NCBI GenBank assembly: GCA_019915135.1
Contig: JAHLMK010000019.1
Location: forward strand, 744,001 to 808,000
Origin: Strobilurus pachycystidiatus
Lineage: Eukaryota > Basidiomycota > Agaricomycetes > Agaricales > Physalacriaceae
Direction of reading: 5' to 3'
Length of the DNA stretch: 64,000 nucleotides
The notes beneath the pieces are model-generated. The model was not told the DNA's origin. It did not search any database and worked only from the letters and a program-made list of their open reading frames with translations. The position numbers were made by a program, and so were the translations under genes. Below, piece after piece: positions 30,739 to 42,911 of this stretch (the stretch's first letter is position 1; each line of letters begins with the position of its first letter).

Positions 30739-32970
30739 CTACGGCGACCGGTCAGACAAACTCGAGCTCCTCAACATCGGACTCGGCAGCCCGCGTTCGA
30801 TGCGACTATCGTTCCCCAGCACGGGCGTATGATGCCCCAGCTCAACCTCCTGCTCATCCCCGTCGTCCTCGCTCTCAACAGGCGTCTGCATGCTGCTCAC
30901 AGGCAGACTGCTCCCGTTCATGCTCCTCCTGGCACGTCGCGCATGGAACGTCCGGCTCGCAGTCGCATTCGAGAACAGCGGGAGGAGGTACCGCTCGTCC
31001 AGCGTCTGGAACCATTTGCCGTCCTCGCCTATGAAGCCTGCGCCCTGTCCCTGTCCCTGGCCCTGTCCCTGTGGCGGCGGATGTGTGGGCGCGCTCGCCA
31101 TCGGGAGCACCTCCCCAGCGTCCGATTCGAGCGAATCAGAGGAGCCCGTGGAGAAGACGCCGTTCGCAAGTGAGTTCTGCGCCTGGTGGTTGTAACTCCG
31201 AGGCGTGTAGTGCGACCCGACCTGCGCAGCGCGCTGAGCATAGGTCTGGTTTTGTGGCACGATGTAGCTGGCCGCGTCGTCGTCTTGGTATCGGCCCCAG
31301 CGGTTGTTCCCCGACGAGTTACGCCGGTTGGCCAGCCACGCGTTGCGCCCGGGAAGCGCTGTGTCCTCTTCTTCGTCGCTGCTCGCTGCTTCGTCTTCCA
31401 CACCCGTCCGGATCCCCAGAACCTCCAACATGCGCGCGGTTGTGCCGCCGAATATGAGCACCGTCAGGACGACGACGACCAACACTGTTATGCGGAGGGT
31501 CTCCCTGTTCTCTCCTTTGAAACCAGCAGCGAGTGCGACACCCACTGCACCACGTAGACCAGCCCAAAAAAGCATCATCTGATACGAATGCGGGAGCTCC
31601 TCGGCGCGCTGTCCTCTGGCATGCTTGTGGAAGAAGTTGATAGCCTCTGAGAGCGGGAATACAGCCGCATAGCGCGTGAAGATGACTGCGACGGTGGTGA
31701 TGGTGATGAACAAGGGCTTGACGTAGTTGGTCACCCGTTCGCTGGTCGGCGCGCTGGTGAAGAGTGACATGCCGAGGTAGATGAAGATGAAGTTCTCAGA
31801 GAGCTGGGCGAGGGTGGAGAATATGTACTTGGACGATCTTTGGGTTCGACGCGACATGGTGTGATAGGCGTAGTGCTTGAGTGTTATACCACAGAAAAGG
31901 AGGGAGACGATGCCGGACATTCCTGTCCCGTTGGAGAAAAAGTAGCAGGTGTAGGCGGAGAGCGCGACGAGGCATGATTCAATGCCGGGGTAGAGGTTGA
32001 GAGAGGAGTGTTTCAAGAGAAGTGACATGGCAAGCCCGAAGGCAACACCAAGGGCCATCGACACGCTGAAGGAGAGCAAGAAGATGCCGATGCCATGAAA
32101 GATGGAGGATAGATAGACGTCTGTTCCGTGGAACTGCGACAGTGTCCTGGATAACAATCAGGTGGATGCTAAAGCGAGTAGTACGGCCACTTACTCGTAC
32201 ATGACGATACTGACAGCATCGTTTAGCAAACTCTCACCAAAGATGACAGTGTACAGCTTGGGGTCGACCTTGTATTGATTGAAGATGGCGAGGATGGTGA
32301 CCGGATCTGTGGCAGACAGCGTAGACCCGAAAATTAGGCACTCGAGTAGGGTAATATCCAGAGATTCTAGTCCGAGAAACGAATAAATATAGACAAGAAC
32401 ACTGTTCTGTAAGTGATCAATTGCGTGGCGCAGAAGCAGCAAGAGGTTACTTACCCCACACCAACGGCAGATATCGTTGTTCCGAGGAACGCAAAGGTGA
32501 GGATAGACCCGAAATTGCGGAAGAAGTTTTCCTGGCATAGTTCAGCTTTGTGGTGGATATAACAGCACAATCCGCGCACCTGCTTGAGCTCGTATCCGGA
32601 ATTCAGGATAATGGGCGGCAGCAGTAAGTTGAAGAAGAGGGTGTGTTTGAATGTCTGCGGGCGCGTCAGCACCAGTTCCTCGCCGCAGGGCAGCGCGTCT
32701 GCTCACCAGCATTTCCCGAATCATCGTTCCAGGCGCCAGGCGCACAATCAAGCCGACGGCCATCCCGGCGAATATGGAGACCAGCGTCTCATGCACGGCG
32801 CGGATTCTCTTTATCTGGAGGTAGTACGACGTCCAGAGCGACAGCACGAGCAGCAGGCAGACCAGGAACAGCGACCACGACGAGTAGAATTCCTCGTCCT
32901 CGGCTCCCGGAATCGGCGACGTCGACGTCTCTGCCGCCAGCACCGTCGGGCTCCCCAGGTGTATCGACAT
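30739..32970 (-). CDS. NHX1: Na+(K+)/H+ exchanger, NHX/NHE endosomal type
   Basis: Five exons (32970-32707, 32654-32580, 32531-32455, 32401-32195, 32146-30739) splice in phase to an exchanger of the cation/proton antiporter-1 family. Landmarks are an N-terminal hydrophobic anchor, [11 protein letters not shown] (the amiloride-site motif), [31 protein letters not shown] (the ND ion-binding pair), a run of membrane helices, and [14 protein letters not shown]. The C-terminal tail of about 200 aa is hydrophilic with an acidic patch ([12 protein letters not shown]) and a GQGQGQGQG run. The family exchanges cytosolic K+ or Na+ for lumenal H+ in endosomes and vacuole precursors. Yeast Nhx1 is the closest named member by motif. 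Confidence 0.9.
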
Positions 32971-33433
32971 TGCAGAAAAAGGCGCAGGCGCTGTCCGGAG
33001 CAGGGTCCGTCGTCGTCGTGCTCGTCGTTGAGCGTAGGGTTTGTGCTGACATAAGCGCCCAGCCTGGAGTTCGGTGCGGAACTGCCGAGTGACCCGAGAG
33101 CCCCTGATCGGACCGAGTCTGGACCCCGCACTCAACCTTTCGCCACATACCACCACCTTCTCTCCACTGTCTGTGTTTCTTATCTCTTGTTGGACGTGCT
33201 TATCGAACTGCTTGTTTGCCACAGGTCGTCCATGGCCAGGTAATCGATAACACTGGTCCACCATCAGCACAGCTTTACCTGGTCGCGCGCTCCCTAGCCT
33301 CCCAAACAATAACCCGACGGCGTACACCAGCCATCCGTTGCGAGCGAAACCCGAGCAGTCCGCCCACACCCCGACAATCTATCTTTGTTCGTGATCTCGC
33401 CAGCTGCATGCTTCCATCCTACTTACGGCATCG
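32971..33433. promoter_or_regulatory. Divergent upstream region between the exchanger gene and a hypothetical gene
   Basis: The genes on either side point away from each other, so both promoters should lie in these ~460 bp. No gene or clear core element is recognised. Confidence 0.45.
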
Positions 33434-33973
33434 ATGTCATGTAGAATGCACTATCAGCATGTCCCTCTCGAGCGCGACTCTCTGTACATCTGTACTGTCC
33501 AGCTCGCCACTGGCGCGTTCCACTGGGCAATCATTCTGACCGACGACAATGCCCACGCCGTTCGGCACCATTGGTACCAGGTCGCGGGCCGTCCGTATGC
33601 TGAGGCCTACGGCTCCCAGGTCATCACCCCCGCTACCCGCACGGGTAACAGCGCCGTCCTGGGCTACTACAAGCTGGACGGCTACGTCCCCTGCCCCGAC
33701 TTCGTGCACGTCTGCCGCACCGTCTTCACCAGCCACGCTACAGTGGACCAGAACCGTGCCGCTGGCCTGACGTGCCGCACCTGGATCCTAGAGGTCCTCA
33801 AGGGCCTGTACGTCAAGGGGGCGTTCCCCAATCGCAAGGAGACACCCGTCGAGTTCATCGATGGGGTTGAGAGGCAGATCAAGACCATGTCCACGCAGGC
33901 GGACTATACGTTTCTTTCCCTCTTTTATCAGTCGCTTTCGCACAAGTACCAGCCACCTGTCATATCTCTGTAG
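33434..33973 (+). CDS. Hypothetical protein with HWAIIL and HHW motifs, single exon
   Basis: One uninterrupted frame of 179 aa has strong GC-rich third positions, unlike its flanks. Visible pieces are YICTVQLATGAFHWAIILTD, AVRHHWYQVAGRPYAEAYG, LGYYKLDGYVPCPDF, and NRAAGLTCRTWILEVLKGLY followed by EFIDGVERQIKTM. The paired His-Trp patches and a later Cys recall papain-like or other small His/Cys folds, but I cannot name the family. A second Met at 33446 is an equally good start. No signal peptide or membrane segment is seen. Confidence 0.7.
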   Translation: MSCRMHYQHVPLERDSLYICTVQLATGAFHWAIILTDDNAHAVRHHWYQVAGRPYAEAYGSQVITPATRTGNSAVLGYYKLDGYVPCPDFVHVCRTVFTSHATVDQNRAAGLTCRTWILEVLKGLYVKGAFPNRKETPVEFIDGVERQIKTMSTQADYTFLSLFYQSLSHKYQPPVISL

Positions 33974-36900
33974 GCATCTTTCTTGCATATCCTAGCCACG
34001 CGCTTGCTGTATCCTATAACGTCCACTATATCAGTACTATTCTCTTACTCGTCACTGGCACGTCAAGTAGGCTCCGCGGGCCGCCGCGTGTTCAAGGCAT
34101 GTATCTCATCGTCTGTCATGAGGCCGCTACCAGCCTCCTAGCTCACTTTAGGTTGTGTAGATCCCGCAAGGGTAAGAAGCACCTGGTATGGACACTATCA
34201 GGTGAGGGGGAGCGCCACATGCTTTTCTCTTCTCCTCAAAGAGCATCGGCCTCCTGTAAGCAGTTCTTCTGGTACGTTTTCGTAACGGGATACAACTTAC
34301 TCATCCCCTTTGTGCAAAGATTAACCCGGGCGAATGGAGTTCAGTCGTGATTCTCGGAGAATGAAATCAGTCAAATTCTATTCATCAACTTATCCAGTGA
34401 ACATAGAGGCATCCGCGATAGTCTGTGTAGACAAGCAACACACCCGTATATATTCCAGACCTCAGGCCTCAGGCCTCAGGTCTGGAAGTCGGTAGGCGTG
34501 TAATCGGCATAATTCTACGTGTGGGCCTTGGGCCAGGCTCAACGCACGCGCAAGAATGTCCTCCTTGATTTTGCCCCCCATATAGAAGGCAAAAAGACGC
34601 GTCCCGCACTGTTGTTACCGCCCTTGATCACCAGACAGAGAATGCCTTCGAACCCGTCAAAGTTAGAATCGTGGACGGCAAAGACGTAGTGCTCACTTGC
34701 CTTTGGTCTCTAGTATAAACGAGCTGCGTGACGTTATAGCAGGTCTAGGAATTGACTGCAGGAAACGATCCAAGAAAAACCGAACAAAACCAAATGTGTA
34801 GGCGTGGCGAGATTTCTTGAGAGCAGTTGTCGCCTCGGGGAGGCTGGAAGGGGAGATGAGCGTCCATAACGTGTTAGGACATCATTTAGGTCAGAATGGA
34901 GGTCTGTAGCCTTTCCGGACCCCATATGCCATCACACCACTGATTGAAGGCTTAGATACGGCAGCGACTGGGGGCACAGAGACAAACCTAACTGCATGCA
35001 TTTCGCGGGGAACGCGGTGACTGGTTCTAAATGTCGGCTGGATATCGAGGATCATTCGGTTCTTTCTTTACTCCTTCCCCCGAAGTACAGGCCCACGTCA
35101 ATATATCGTTGAATGTACTGGCCTCAAGAGAGTCAGCTGAGCACTTGGTAATTGAAGAAGCGCTCACAGTCACTGCATGTATATCGCCACGGCGCAATCT
35201 GCAGGCTGCAGCACATATCCTATACTTACGTGAGCATGATTCCCGATGATAAATGATAAGAAGCAAACTTGCGCATTCTACCTCGGACGTCTCCACGAAT
35301 ATGAGATCCTCATCTCAAGACAACATCAGACCATGACCGTGGGGAGTTTGTCTCACTGGCACTCTGCGTTCATGAATCCCAACAAGTCATAGGACATTCG
35401 GATGAACGATCAATCGTTATTTTCAGCACCTGTCGTTGGCTTACATTTTAGCAAGCTCGCACGAGCATGATCGGTAACGAACGCGCCTACCAGTGCGAGG
35501 AGAATAAGTAGAGCAAGTTCGTCTGATGACAGAAGCGATTTCATTTGTCGCAGCGCTCCGAGTCTAAATGAATCGGCAAATGGATATGAGGCGATGCTCT
35601 CGAGAAGATGGGCTAGCGATTCACTGATGTTTTGTGAGTCGATCTCCGCCTTCAATTGATAATTCCATGAGGTTCGACGGAGTGCCATTCAATATGCAGA
35701 AGCTAGAGGATCGTGAGCTTCCGGACCAGTCAGCCATAGAAGGTGACCGCCTTATGGTTCCAAGTCACGACTAGCTCATCCCATTGTTTTTATCCAGGAT
35801 TGGGTATTTCGTTAGACGACGATTACGCCTAGTTTCACAGGGATAGGCGGAATTACACAACCGAGGATCCGCCGTCGCCTTCAAAGGTGACCAGAGGAAC
35901 TTTGAATGCAGATGCTCCTCGAATTATGGTCGCCAAAGAGTCGTGTTTTCTTACAGATCTTGCCGATGCCACGAACGCAAGGTTCGCGTCTGGAATGAAG
36001 ATCAATCGCTGACGGGGAGACTATATGAACGTTCCGTCATAGAAGAGATTCGAGTATGAAGAGCCTGTGCTTCTCGTCGACTTCGAATCCAAGAAGGCTA
36101 CAGATGGTGGTGGAGGAGGACAAGAAGTGACACAGAGTAGGGTTAGGGTTTCTACGCTCCTTGTGATCGCCCAAATTTCTCTTCTGTTCAGTGTTGTCGC
36201 TGAACGCATTCCTCGTTTTCGGACCCCCTCTGCCTGACATATATGGAAACTTCTCTCTGCGGACGTGGCTGAACTCTGCCAGTTCAAGTTCAAAGCACGA
36301 AAGTACTTTATCCCTAGTTTCGCAAAACTGAATTCCAAGCGGCGACTCCCTCCTCGTCACGGATTTGGTGCCTTCTTCTGGGCTCTCAGGACCTCTTAAA
36401 ATGGAACAATGCTCTACCTCTTTGTTCTCTGACACGCACAGATACAAAGTCAGTCCTGCAGAAAGCGCCCAATTCTCTCATGATCCTGAAATTTTCGCGT
36501 ACTATAGACGATATCTCTCCTCCGTCTGCAGCCTCCCTCTCGTGTCTCATGGCGAAACTTTTATTGGCCGCAAACCTGTCGGTGTCGTTCGCGAATCGAT
36601 CGTCGTAGATCGTCGTGCCAGTGGCACGGTCACAAGACGATGTCTTCGGCTTCATCGCCGTAATCCGTTTCCTCTGAGTCTTTAACTCAAGAGTCGTTTT
36701 CCTGATGTGATAACATCACACAGTGTATAGACAGACTGAGCCAATGGATGGGACTTGGAAGATCCCAAGATCACGATCTTAGAGTCGCTTTCGAACCGTT
36801 CTCTCAAAAAGCGTCGGTGTCAACAACGTTGACTCTATCATTATCCAAAATGTAGGCTGTCTGCACATTCTCGAAGTGGACGGAGAGCTAATGGGTAATA

Positions 36901-38094
36901 GCTATGATGGACGACTCCAGTGACGCTCACTTGACGAAGGATTAGAGAACGATAGTTGCTCCACTGGCAGTGGTCTCCTGACAAGGGACCGATTGTCCGC
37001 GCGAAATGGAAGACAATGGATGGCAAACGAGCTGCGCAGGCTGTACACTCTCGTTGTATTCTTAGTGTGAGAGATGCGACGGTGAACGCGTGATGGTCAA
37101 AACGTGACGGCCCTAACCTGGTAACCAGAACTTGAAGCAGTCAAGCTGGGCGACCGCGTTATCGTGGTCATGCCGCCGAGCTCCCCACCGGCGGCCACTC
37201 TCTCATGGTCTGCAAGGCTTGTTTCACTCTTATCACTTCACGGTCAAAGCTGACGACGATCATCAGTATGGCGTTAACGGTCTTGGCGCTCTAAACATAT
37301 GGACACCCATCGCCAAAAACACTAGGAATGCTTCTTGTCTCAATGGAGCTCTATGGTAGTCATGCGGTTCATGCTTGTCATACAACAGGCAAGTCAAATT
37401 TAGGCCAATACAATCTCGGCGAATACAGGGCGAATATTGGTGAGAATAGGTCCAGCTAGTGACAAGGCACTCTTGCACAAGGTCCCGACCAGGTCCCGAC
37501 GTAGGCTCTGGACGTGTTGTGCTACGAGAAACAAGACCGCCGATACTGTGGAAGCGCTCTCTGTATGGACGAGGGACGTGCTCTAGTATGGGCTCTGCGT
37601 ACATAATTCGACATATACCCAAGATTATGAGTAGGTTCGCGACATTGTTCTGAATCGCTTTTGCTGTTCCTCGACGCGTAATTGATCTATCCGAAGATTG
37701 GAGACTATCTTACTTGCTCAAAGACGCACCGATTCTTGGTTACGCGTGATCCCAGCACCTCGAGGAAACATACGGCAAGTCCGCTCGTTCGCATACTCGT
37801 TCTTGGAGCACCCCATCATTGGAGATCTGCTGGAGATCTGTTGGACATCAACCCTGTCAACCTCGGTGCAAACCAAGCATGCTGATTGGATACTCTTGCT
37901 TCGGCATCCTTCATGCCAAGCTGCGCAGCAATTCGTTGCACGCAACTCTGATTCTCTGATGATCCTCGTTTTCTTTTCCATTGAAGTTCTTACTGCGCAT
38001 TGAAAAAGATGGATACTAACAGGATAGTATAAAAGACGCTGAGAAATGGATTACAACCTATATTCCTCGCATTCCCTACCCAATTTCTACAGTC
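33974..38094. other. Four-kilobase gene-poor interval with faint gene relics
   Basis: No intact gene is seen. Traces include a minus-strand coding-like piece near 34720-34500 (EHYVFAVHDSNFDGFEGILC, then a frame change to GKIKEDILARALSLAQGPHV), a CCTCAGG triple repeat near 34465, and a possible F-box relic near 36740-36830 (GLGRSQDHDLRVAFEP, compare LERSQDHDL in the family). Confidence 0.45.
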
Positions 38095-39520
38095 ATGGTT
38101 CTGCTTCCCGTTGTATCTCTGGCAGTGACTGTCGCTTCGCTGGCAGTCTCTGTTTCGGCGCATAGCCCTCCCCAGGCTGGTAGCGCCGAGTTCGCTAAGC
38201 GCGCCGAATTCCAACTGGAAGCCCGTAGCTCTTTGGCGGGATGCCAGGCGGAACTTTCGAAGCGTGGCGGTGTCTATGAGCGCTCCAAAAAGCGGCGCGA
38301 GGAGTATGCCAAAATGGCTCGCCGTAAACGCTCGCTCGGTTAGTGTGCTACCAAATTTCTCTCGACTAGAAGATACTCATTCATGGCACAGACGCCAGCG
38401 CTCCTTTCAAGCGCGACCTGGGTACTGCCCTCGGCACCGACCATCACTCCAACTTGACTGGCGTCACGAACAACACTGATGCTGCTACGCTCTTCGAAGG
38501 ACTCAGCACCTGCGTCCTTGGTCCCGAAACAACTGAAGGACCTTACTGTGAGCCTCATACTTTTCACCTCAAGTTTGCTCATTTCTCATCCTGCACATCT
38601 AGTCGTTGATGGCGAATACGTTCGCTGGGACATCCGTGAGACTCAAGAGGGTGTCGACGCCTATGTTGATGTCCAATTGATCGATATCGCTACTTGTGAA
38701 CCGGTGCCCAACGTCTACATCGACTTCTGGCATTGTAAGTCTTTTACTTTCCCCGACATGACATATGTTAATGCAGACATCAGGTAACGCGACTGGTGTC
38801 TACGGGGGTATCGTGTCAGGCGGAAATGGAGACCAGAGCGATGCTGCCAATATCGTAAGCACAACCTCTACTCGACTCAGAGCGGCGAACTAACGGCCCG
38901 ATGACGTGCAGAACAACACCGCCCTCCGTGGTATTCAGGCTACCGACGAAGATGGTGTCGCGCAGTGGCTCACCATCGTCCCCGGTCACTACACTGGTCG
39001 CACGACCCACATCCACATCGCTACACACAACAACGGAACCACCTTCGAGAACGGCACATTCGTCAGCGAGACCGTCACGCACGTCGGCCAATTCTTCTTC
39101 GACCAGGATCTCATCACTGCGGTCGAGGCGACAGAGCCCTACGCTTCCAACACTCAAGAGCTCATGACCAACGAAGAGGATGGTATCTTGGCGGAAGAGG
39201 CGGAGGGCATCGATCCTTTCCTTCAATACGTCTACATCGGCGACGATATTTCGGACGGTCTTGTGATGTGGGCGGCTGTGGGCATTGATCTCTCGAACGC
39301 GTTCAATATCAGCGCTGCCGCTACATTGACCGAAAGCGGCGGTGTTGCTAACCCCAACGCTGGCGGTGGCGGACCCGGAGGCCCTGGAGGCCCCGGAGGC
39401 CCACCTGGACCTCCCGGTTCTTCCGTAGCTCCCCCCAGTTCTTCAGCTGCTCCCAGTTCTTCAGCTGCTCCCAGTTCTTCAGCTGCTCCCAGCGCTTCCG
39501 CTGCCGCTTGTGGCGCATAG
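38095..39520 (+). CDS. Secreted intradiol ring-cleavage dioxygenase
   Basis: Five exons (38095-38338, 38392-38547, 38603-38734, 38784-38854, 38912-39520) give 403 aa. The N terminus is a signal peptide (VSLAVTVASLAVSVSA). The domain shows TTEGPYFVDGEYVRWDI, PVPNVYIDFWHCNATGVYGG, TDEDGVAQWLTIVPGHYTGR and TTHIHI, giving the two Tyr and two His that bind non-haem Fe(III) in catechol dioxygenases. Secreted members in wood and litter fungi open catechol rings from lignin or plant phenols. The C terminus is a Gly-Pro-rich run followed by Ser-Ala repeats, a likely O-glycosylated linker that lacks a terminal hydrophobic GPI signal. It converges on the next gene. Confidence 0.9.
39433..39492 (+). repeat. 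18-bp tandem repeat in the dioxygenase tail
   Basis: The unit CCCAGTTCTTCAGCTGCT is repeated about three times, coding for PSSSAA. Neighbouring GGCCCTGGAGGCCCCGGAGG repeats code for Gly-Pro-Gly. Such arrays readily change copy number. Confidence 0.8.
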
Positions 39521-39673
39521 GTAGTCGGATGACAAGTATGCGTAAAACTATATGGTTTAATAAATCGTAAATGGTCGTACATCGTTACAGGTCATCTCCA
39601 AGTCGTCAGTGTCAAGATCAGGCAAAGTTAAGTATAATAGTAAGCATCGTAAAACCCACTCATCATATCACAA

Positions 39674-40434
39674 TCATCGAGCTTGGAACCCAATCACGAT
39701 TAGAGCAATTGAGCCAGCATAGAGGCCAGCCATACTTGGCGCCCGAATGTTGTATAGTGCCGCGTTAGAATTGGTCGCAGCTGCAGGCGCTGATGTAGTT
39801 GGTGTAACCTCTTCATTGGCAGATGCCACACCCCCGAGAAGCGTACTCTCTAGAGCACAGATAGTCCTCATCCCGGATACGATGCTAGGGAGGTCACTCG
39901 AGACCAATACATCGGTCTGGTTCGTGGCTTCGAAGCTAATTGAAAATGGATGAGAAATTGCCAGGTAGCAAAGTAAGTCCGTGTACCAGTCCACGCATTG
40001 TGGGAACACCGCTTGGAAGGTTTCCGTACACGCGCATTGTATGATGTTGACGAAAGCGCCGGGATTGAAGATGATCTGCACACCGTCAGGCGTTTGAGCA
40101 CTGGAAGCATAGCAGTAATTATTACCATCGAGAAGTTAGCCAGGACCGGGGCCGCCTCAGCACAATTCTGGATGTTCGAATAGTTCTAAAGCAGATCGAT
40201 AAATTCAAGCTCATTGGGACGGCATATAGAGAAGGAACGTACCGCTTGGCATTTCTGGCATGAAACAGGGCTATCCGGAAAATACGGCTCCTCCGTACGA
40301 GTATGTAGGGAGGTGGTGCGGTACTGGCGAGCTGATGGGACAGAAAAGGGTACTGCCTCTACATTTGCGGCCAAGAAAAGGGCGGCCAGAGAGCAAAAGA
40401 GCATGATGGTGGACATGAAGGAAATGAAAGTCAT
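39674..40434 (-). CDS. Small secreted cysteine-rich protein, probably GPI-anchored
   Basis: The Met at 40434 opens a signal peptide (STIMLFCSLAALFLAANVEA). Exon 1 (40434-40243) ends CQKCQA. Exon 2 (40185-40126) encodes NYSNIQNCAEAAPVLANFSM. Exon 3 starts at 40075 with IIFNPGAFVNIIQCACTETF. A 51-nt segment at 39936-39986 is best taken as an intron: removing it joins QCVD to CFEATNQTDVL. The C terminus is Ser/Thr/Ala-rich and ends in a hydrophobic tail (MAGLYAGSIALIVIGFQ), as expected for a GPI signal. About six conserved Cys suggest a compact disulphide fold. The function is unknown; a cell-wall or surface protein is likely. Confidence 0.7.
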
Positions 40435-40756
40435 GACGGCAGTCAGTAGAGCCGATGGGTGTGATGTTGGGGGGGGGATGTCTGCTGATGGGATGGAAGC
40501 ACCAGGCAGAGATGGAGAATCAGGCGCTACGTCGATCCGGAGATACGGCCCTCGAGAAAGGGAGGCGGCTATCTTTCAGCAACGCCTTTTCGAGCCAAGG
40601 CCGCCGATCGTTCCCGATGAGGGCGGCTCATCATGCACTGAATGTTTTGGGACTGAAAGGGGGGACACAGTTCCTACGAGAAATAGTTTTATGGCGGCGA
40701 TCAGGATTCCACTTTCTATCACTCCTCGTCGAGACAATAAGGCAGTATGATACATG
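40435..40756. other. Intergenic, no supported gene
   Basis: Upstream flank of the secreted cysteine-rich protein gene, with a run of nine G near 40470. Nothing else is recognised. Confidence 0.5.
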
Positions 40757-41081
40757 CATCAGCAACTCGTCCCGATCGGTTGCCGAGGTTGTCAGGAGGT
40801 TGTCGCCTGCCAAATTTGGCCGAAAACCTCAAAACCTCAAAACCTCGCAACCTATGTCCGAAATCGTCACAACCTCACCCGGGGTACCACACCACCACTG
40901 GGTCCCCCTCGCATCCGACTGCAAATTCCACCGGTCATCATTGACAGGTATATTTTAAAGGCTCAATTCACAATTCTCAGCAGTAACAGGCAGGTGACGA
41001 AGGCAGACGGAGGACAATAAAAACTGATGAAAACCTCGGAAACCCCAAAACCGGACAACCGATCGGGTAGACTTGCTGATG
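40757..41081. mobile_element. MITE-like element overlapping the 3' end of an F-box gene
   Basis: The 26 bases at 40757-40782 (CATCAGCAAC...CGATCGGTTG) match the reverse complement of 41056-41081 at 23 positions. The interior is rich in AAAACCTC units on both sides (about 40834-40855 and 41026-41050). The right end lies inside the C-terminal coding region of the neighbouring minus-strand F-box gene. The target duplication is not clear, so the element class is open. Confidence 0.5.
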
Positions 41082-42670
41082 TGGTGTGCTATCAACGCAC
41101 ACAACCTTGACCATTGCGCAAACACGATCCCATGAGTCATCCTTGAACGCCGCCGTTAGACACTCCGAAACTATGAGCTCCTCCAAACAAGGTCGTTCCG
41201 CACTAGCATTGGCTTGACACCGCAACTCGAGCATACGGAGGAACGTCTGTTTGGCACCTTGAACCCAACTCAGCCGATTCTCCAACGTGCTGAAGTCCAA
41301 GACCCGAAGTGACGGAAGTAGCGCGCGTACTCCTGCACCCTTGTCGTCCTTTACCATTTCTGTGAAGACATGGTCGAGAAGAGTCATACACTCTGCCTTC
41401 AGGGACAATGATTCGAGCTTTTTGAGTAGATAGAGGTAGGCAATCGTACGGTCCTCAAAGCCAGAGCTTTAGTTATCCCACGACATATCGACGTGGAGAC
41501 GCCTAAGTTTCTCGAAGACGCCGCTGGGTGGATCGAAGTCAAATGGGTGACTGCGAACTTCATCACTGTCGGGCAACTTCAGATCCACGAGCTGGGGCAG
41601 ATCAAAGTATTGGAACAGGGCCCAGGGATGTGCGCCATGGGATGCATGCAGCGTCAAGGAGGTGAGCGCGGCCAGCGTATCTTTCGGGCCAAGGTTGGAA
41701 GGCCAGTTGCGCGATATTATGACATCCAACGTCTCAAGGTTCCGCATTGTTGCAAGAATCTGCATATGCTCGGGGCCATCAACAGTGCAGGTATAGTGTG
41801 TAATTTGGAGGGAGGGAAGAGTGATACACTCGGTGAAGGCGGTGACACAGGCAATGTCGACGCGACGAAGGTGCGGTGCTGTTTGGAAGGCCGTGATGAC
41901 TGATGCGTCGTGTGCCCATGGTGGATTGGGAGTTGCTTCGCCCAGTAGCAGATACTCTGCGTGATCATTGACAACGTCGAGGACCTTGATCCGCTCGGAT
42001 AGATTTCCACTCAGGTGGTGTAGCAGCAGGGGCGGCACGGACAAAGACACCCAGCGGCGCGTGCTGAGTTCTAGAACTGCCATCGCATGCGTGTCCTGAG
42101 CGTCATTACTGCCTAGGATTGTGACGTCTAGGTCATGGTTCTGGGACCGCTCCAAGTATAGACCGAGCTTGTACGAGACGCGCCGAGGTGGGATTCGAGC
42201 GCGTCGGTAGGCCGCAAAACGTAGGCGAAGGGTGGTCCACAAGGCTGGAAACGATAAAGCAATGTTCCTCCATCGCTGACAGACCTGGGATACAGCCCAT
42301 GCGGTTCCTCTCGGGGACAAGGAGTCGGCGGTGAGCTGCGCTACGACGGAACTTTTGGGTTTGATAGCCCAGGAGAAGATTTCACGGAGAACTTCTGGTG
42401 GGAGAATGCGAAGGGGATGGAGGATGCTTTTGGCGCGTCGGAGGTGGGACCTCATCCTCTCGCGTTTGTTCCGCAAGGAGTCGAGCTTCGCATAGACTTG
42501 TTCTATCTCAGCCTCAATATTGTCCAGGTACGTGGAGTCGTGGAGTTGAAGACGGAGAAAATCCGCCTCCTCAATGCTAGGAGGCTCGTTACTTATCCAC
42601 AGGTCGCGTATACGGCAGCCAGATGCTTCGAAAGGCGAGTCCTCTCCTTCCCAAGGCTCTGCGCTGTCAA
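40977..42670 (-). pseudogene. F-box/LRR gene with in-frame stop and altered C terminus
   Basis: Reading leftward, LHDSTYLDNIEAEIEQVYAK (coiled coil) leads to SILHPLRILPPEVLREIFSW and WAVSQVCQRWRNIALSFPAL (F-box), then RLGLYLERS-type and leucine-rich segments. A TAA at 41469-41471 interrupts after LHVDMSWDN, yet the same frame continues with FEDRTIAYLYLLKKLESLSL through to the usual family end (DRVCAMVKVVCVDS). From there the frame enters the inverted-repeat element, which supplies a foreign tail of about 30 residues and the stop. The 5' exon was not resolved because a TGA precedes the coiled coil. Stop plus tail suggest a decaying gene, though a truncated F-box protein could still be made. 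Confidence 0.7.
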
Positions 42671-42911
42671 ATAGCGCGTGTCAGTTGGCATTATGTACAA
42701 GAAATAGGGCAAAAATATCCAGTACCTTGTAGTCATCTTTGTCAAATGAATGCAAGCGTTATGTTTGGACTGTCGAGGTTGCAAGGCAAGGAGTACAACC
42801 CGACGTTGCCAGATCAGGAAGTCACCAATAATCGGCAGGCGGACCGGCTGCCGATGCTCGTCCTTGCTTCCCGCCACATCATTGCTGTTGTTCGCATTGC
42901 CATTCCTCGCC

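Noticed and set aside
30829..31582. Several plus-strand frames of 90-130 residues
   Set aside because: Antisense shadows of the GC-rich exchanger tail; they have Arg/Pro-rich shadow composition.
32584..33369. Long frames on both strands at the 5' end of the exchanger gene
   Set aside because: The true exons here are fixed by the exchanger's helices and in-phase introns; the other frames follow GC bias.
34460..34495. Possible hairpin around CCAGACCT...AGGTCTGG
   Set aside because: Only an 8-bp stem around a CCTCAGG triple repeat; no link to a gene end or element.
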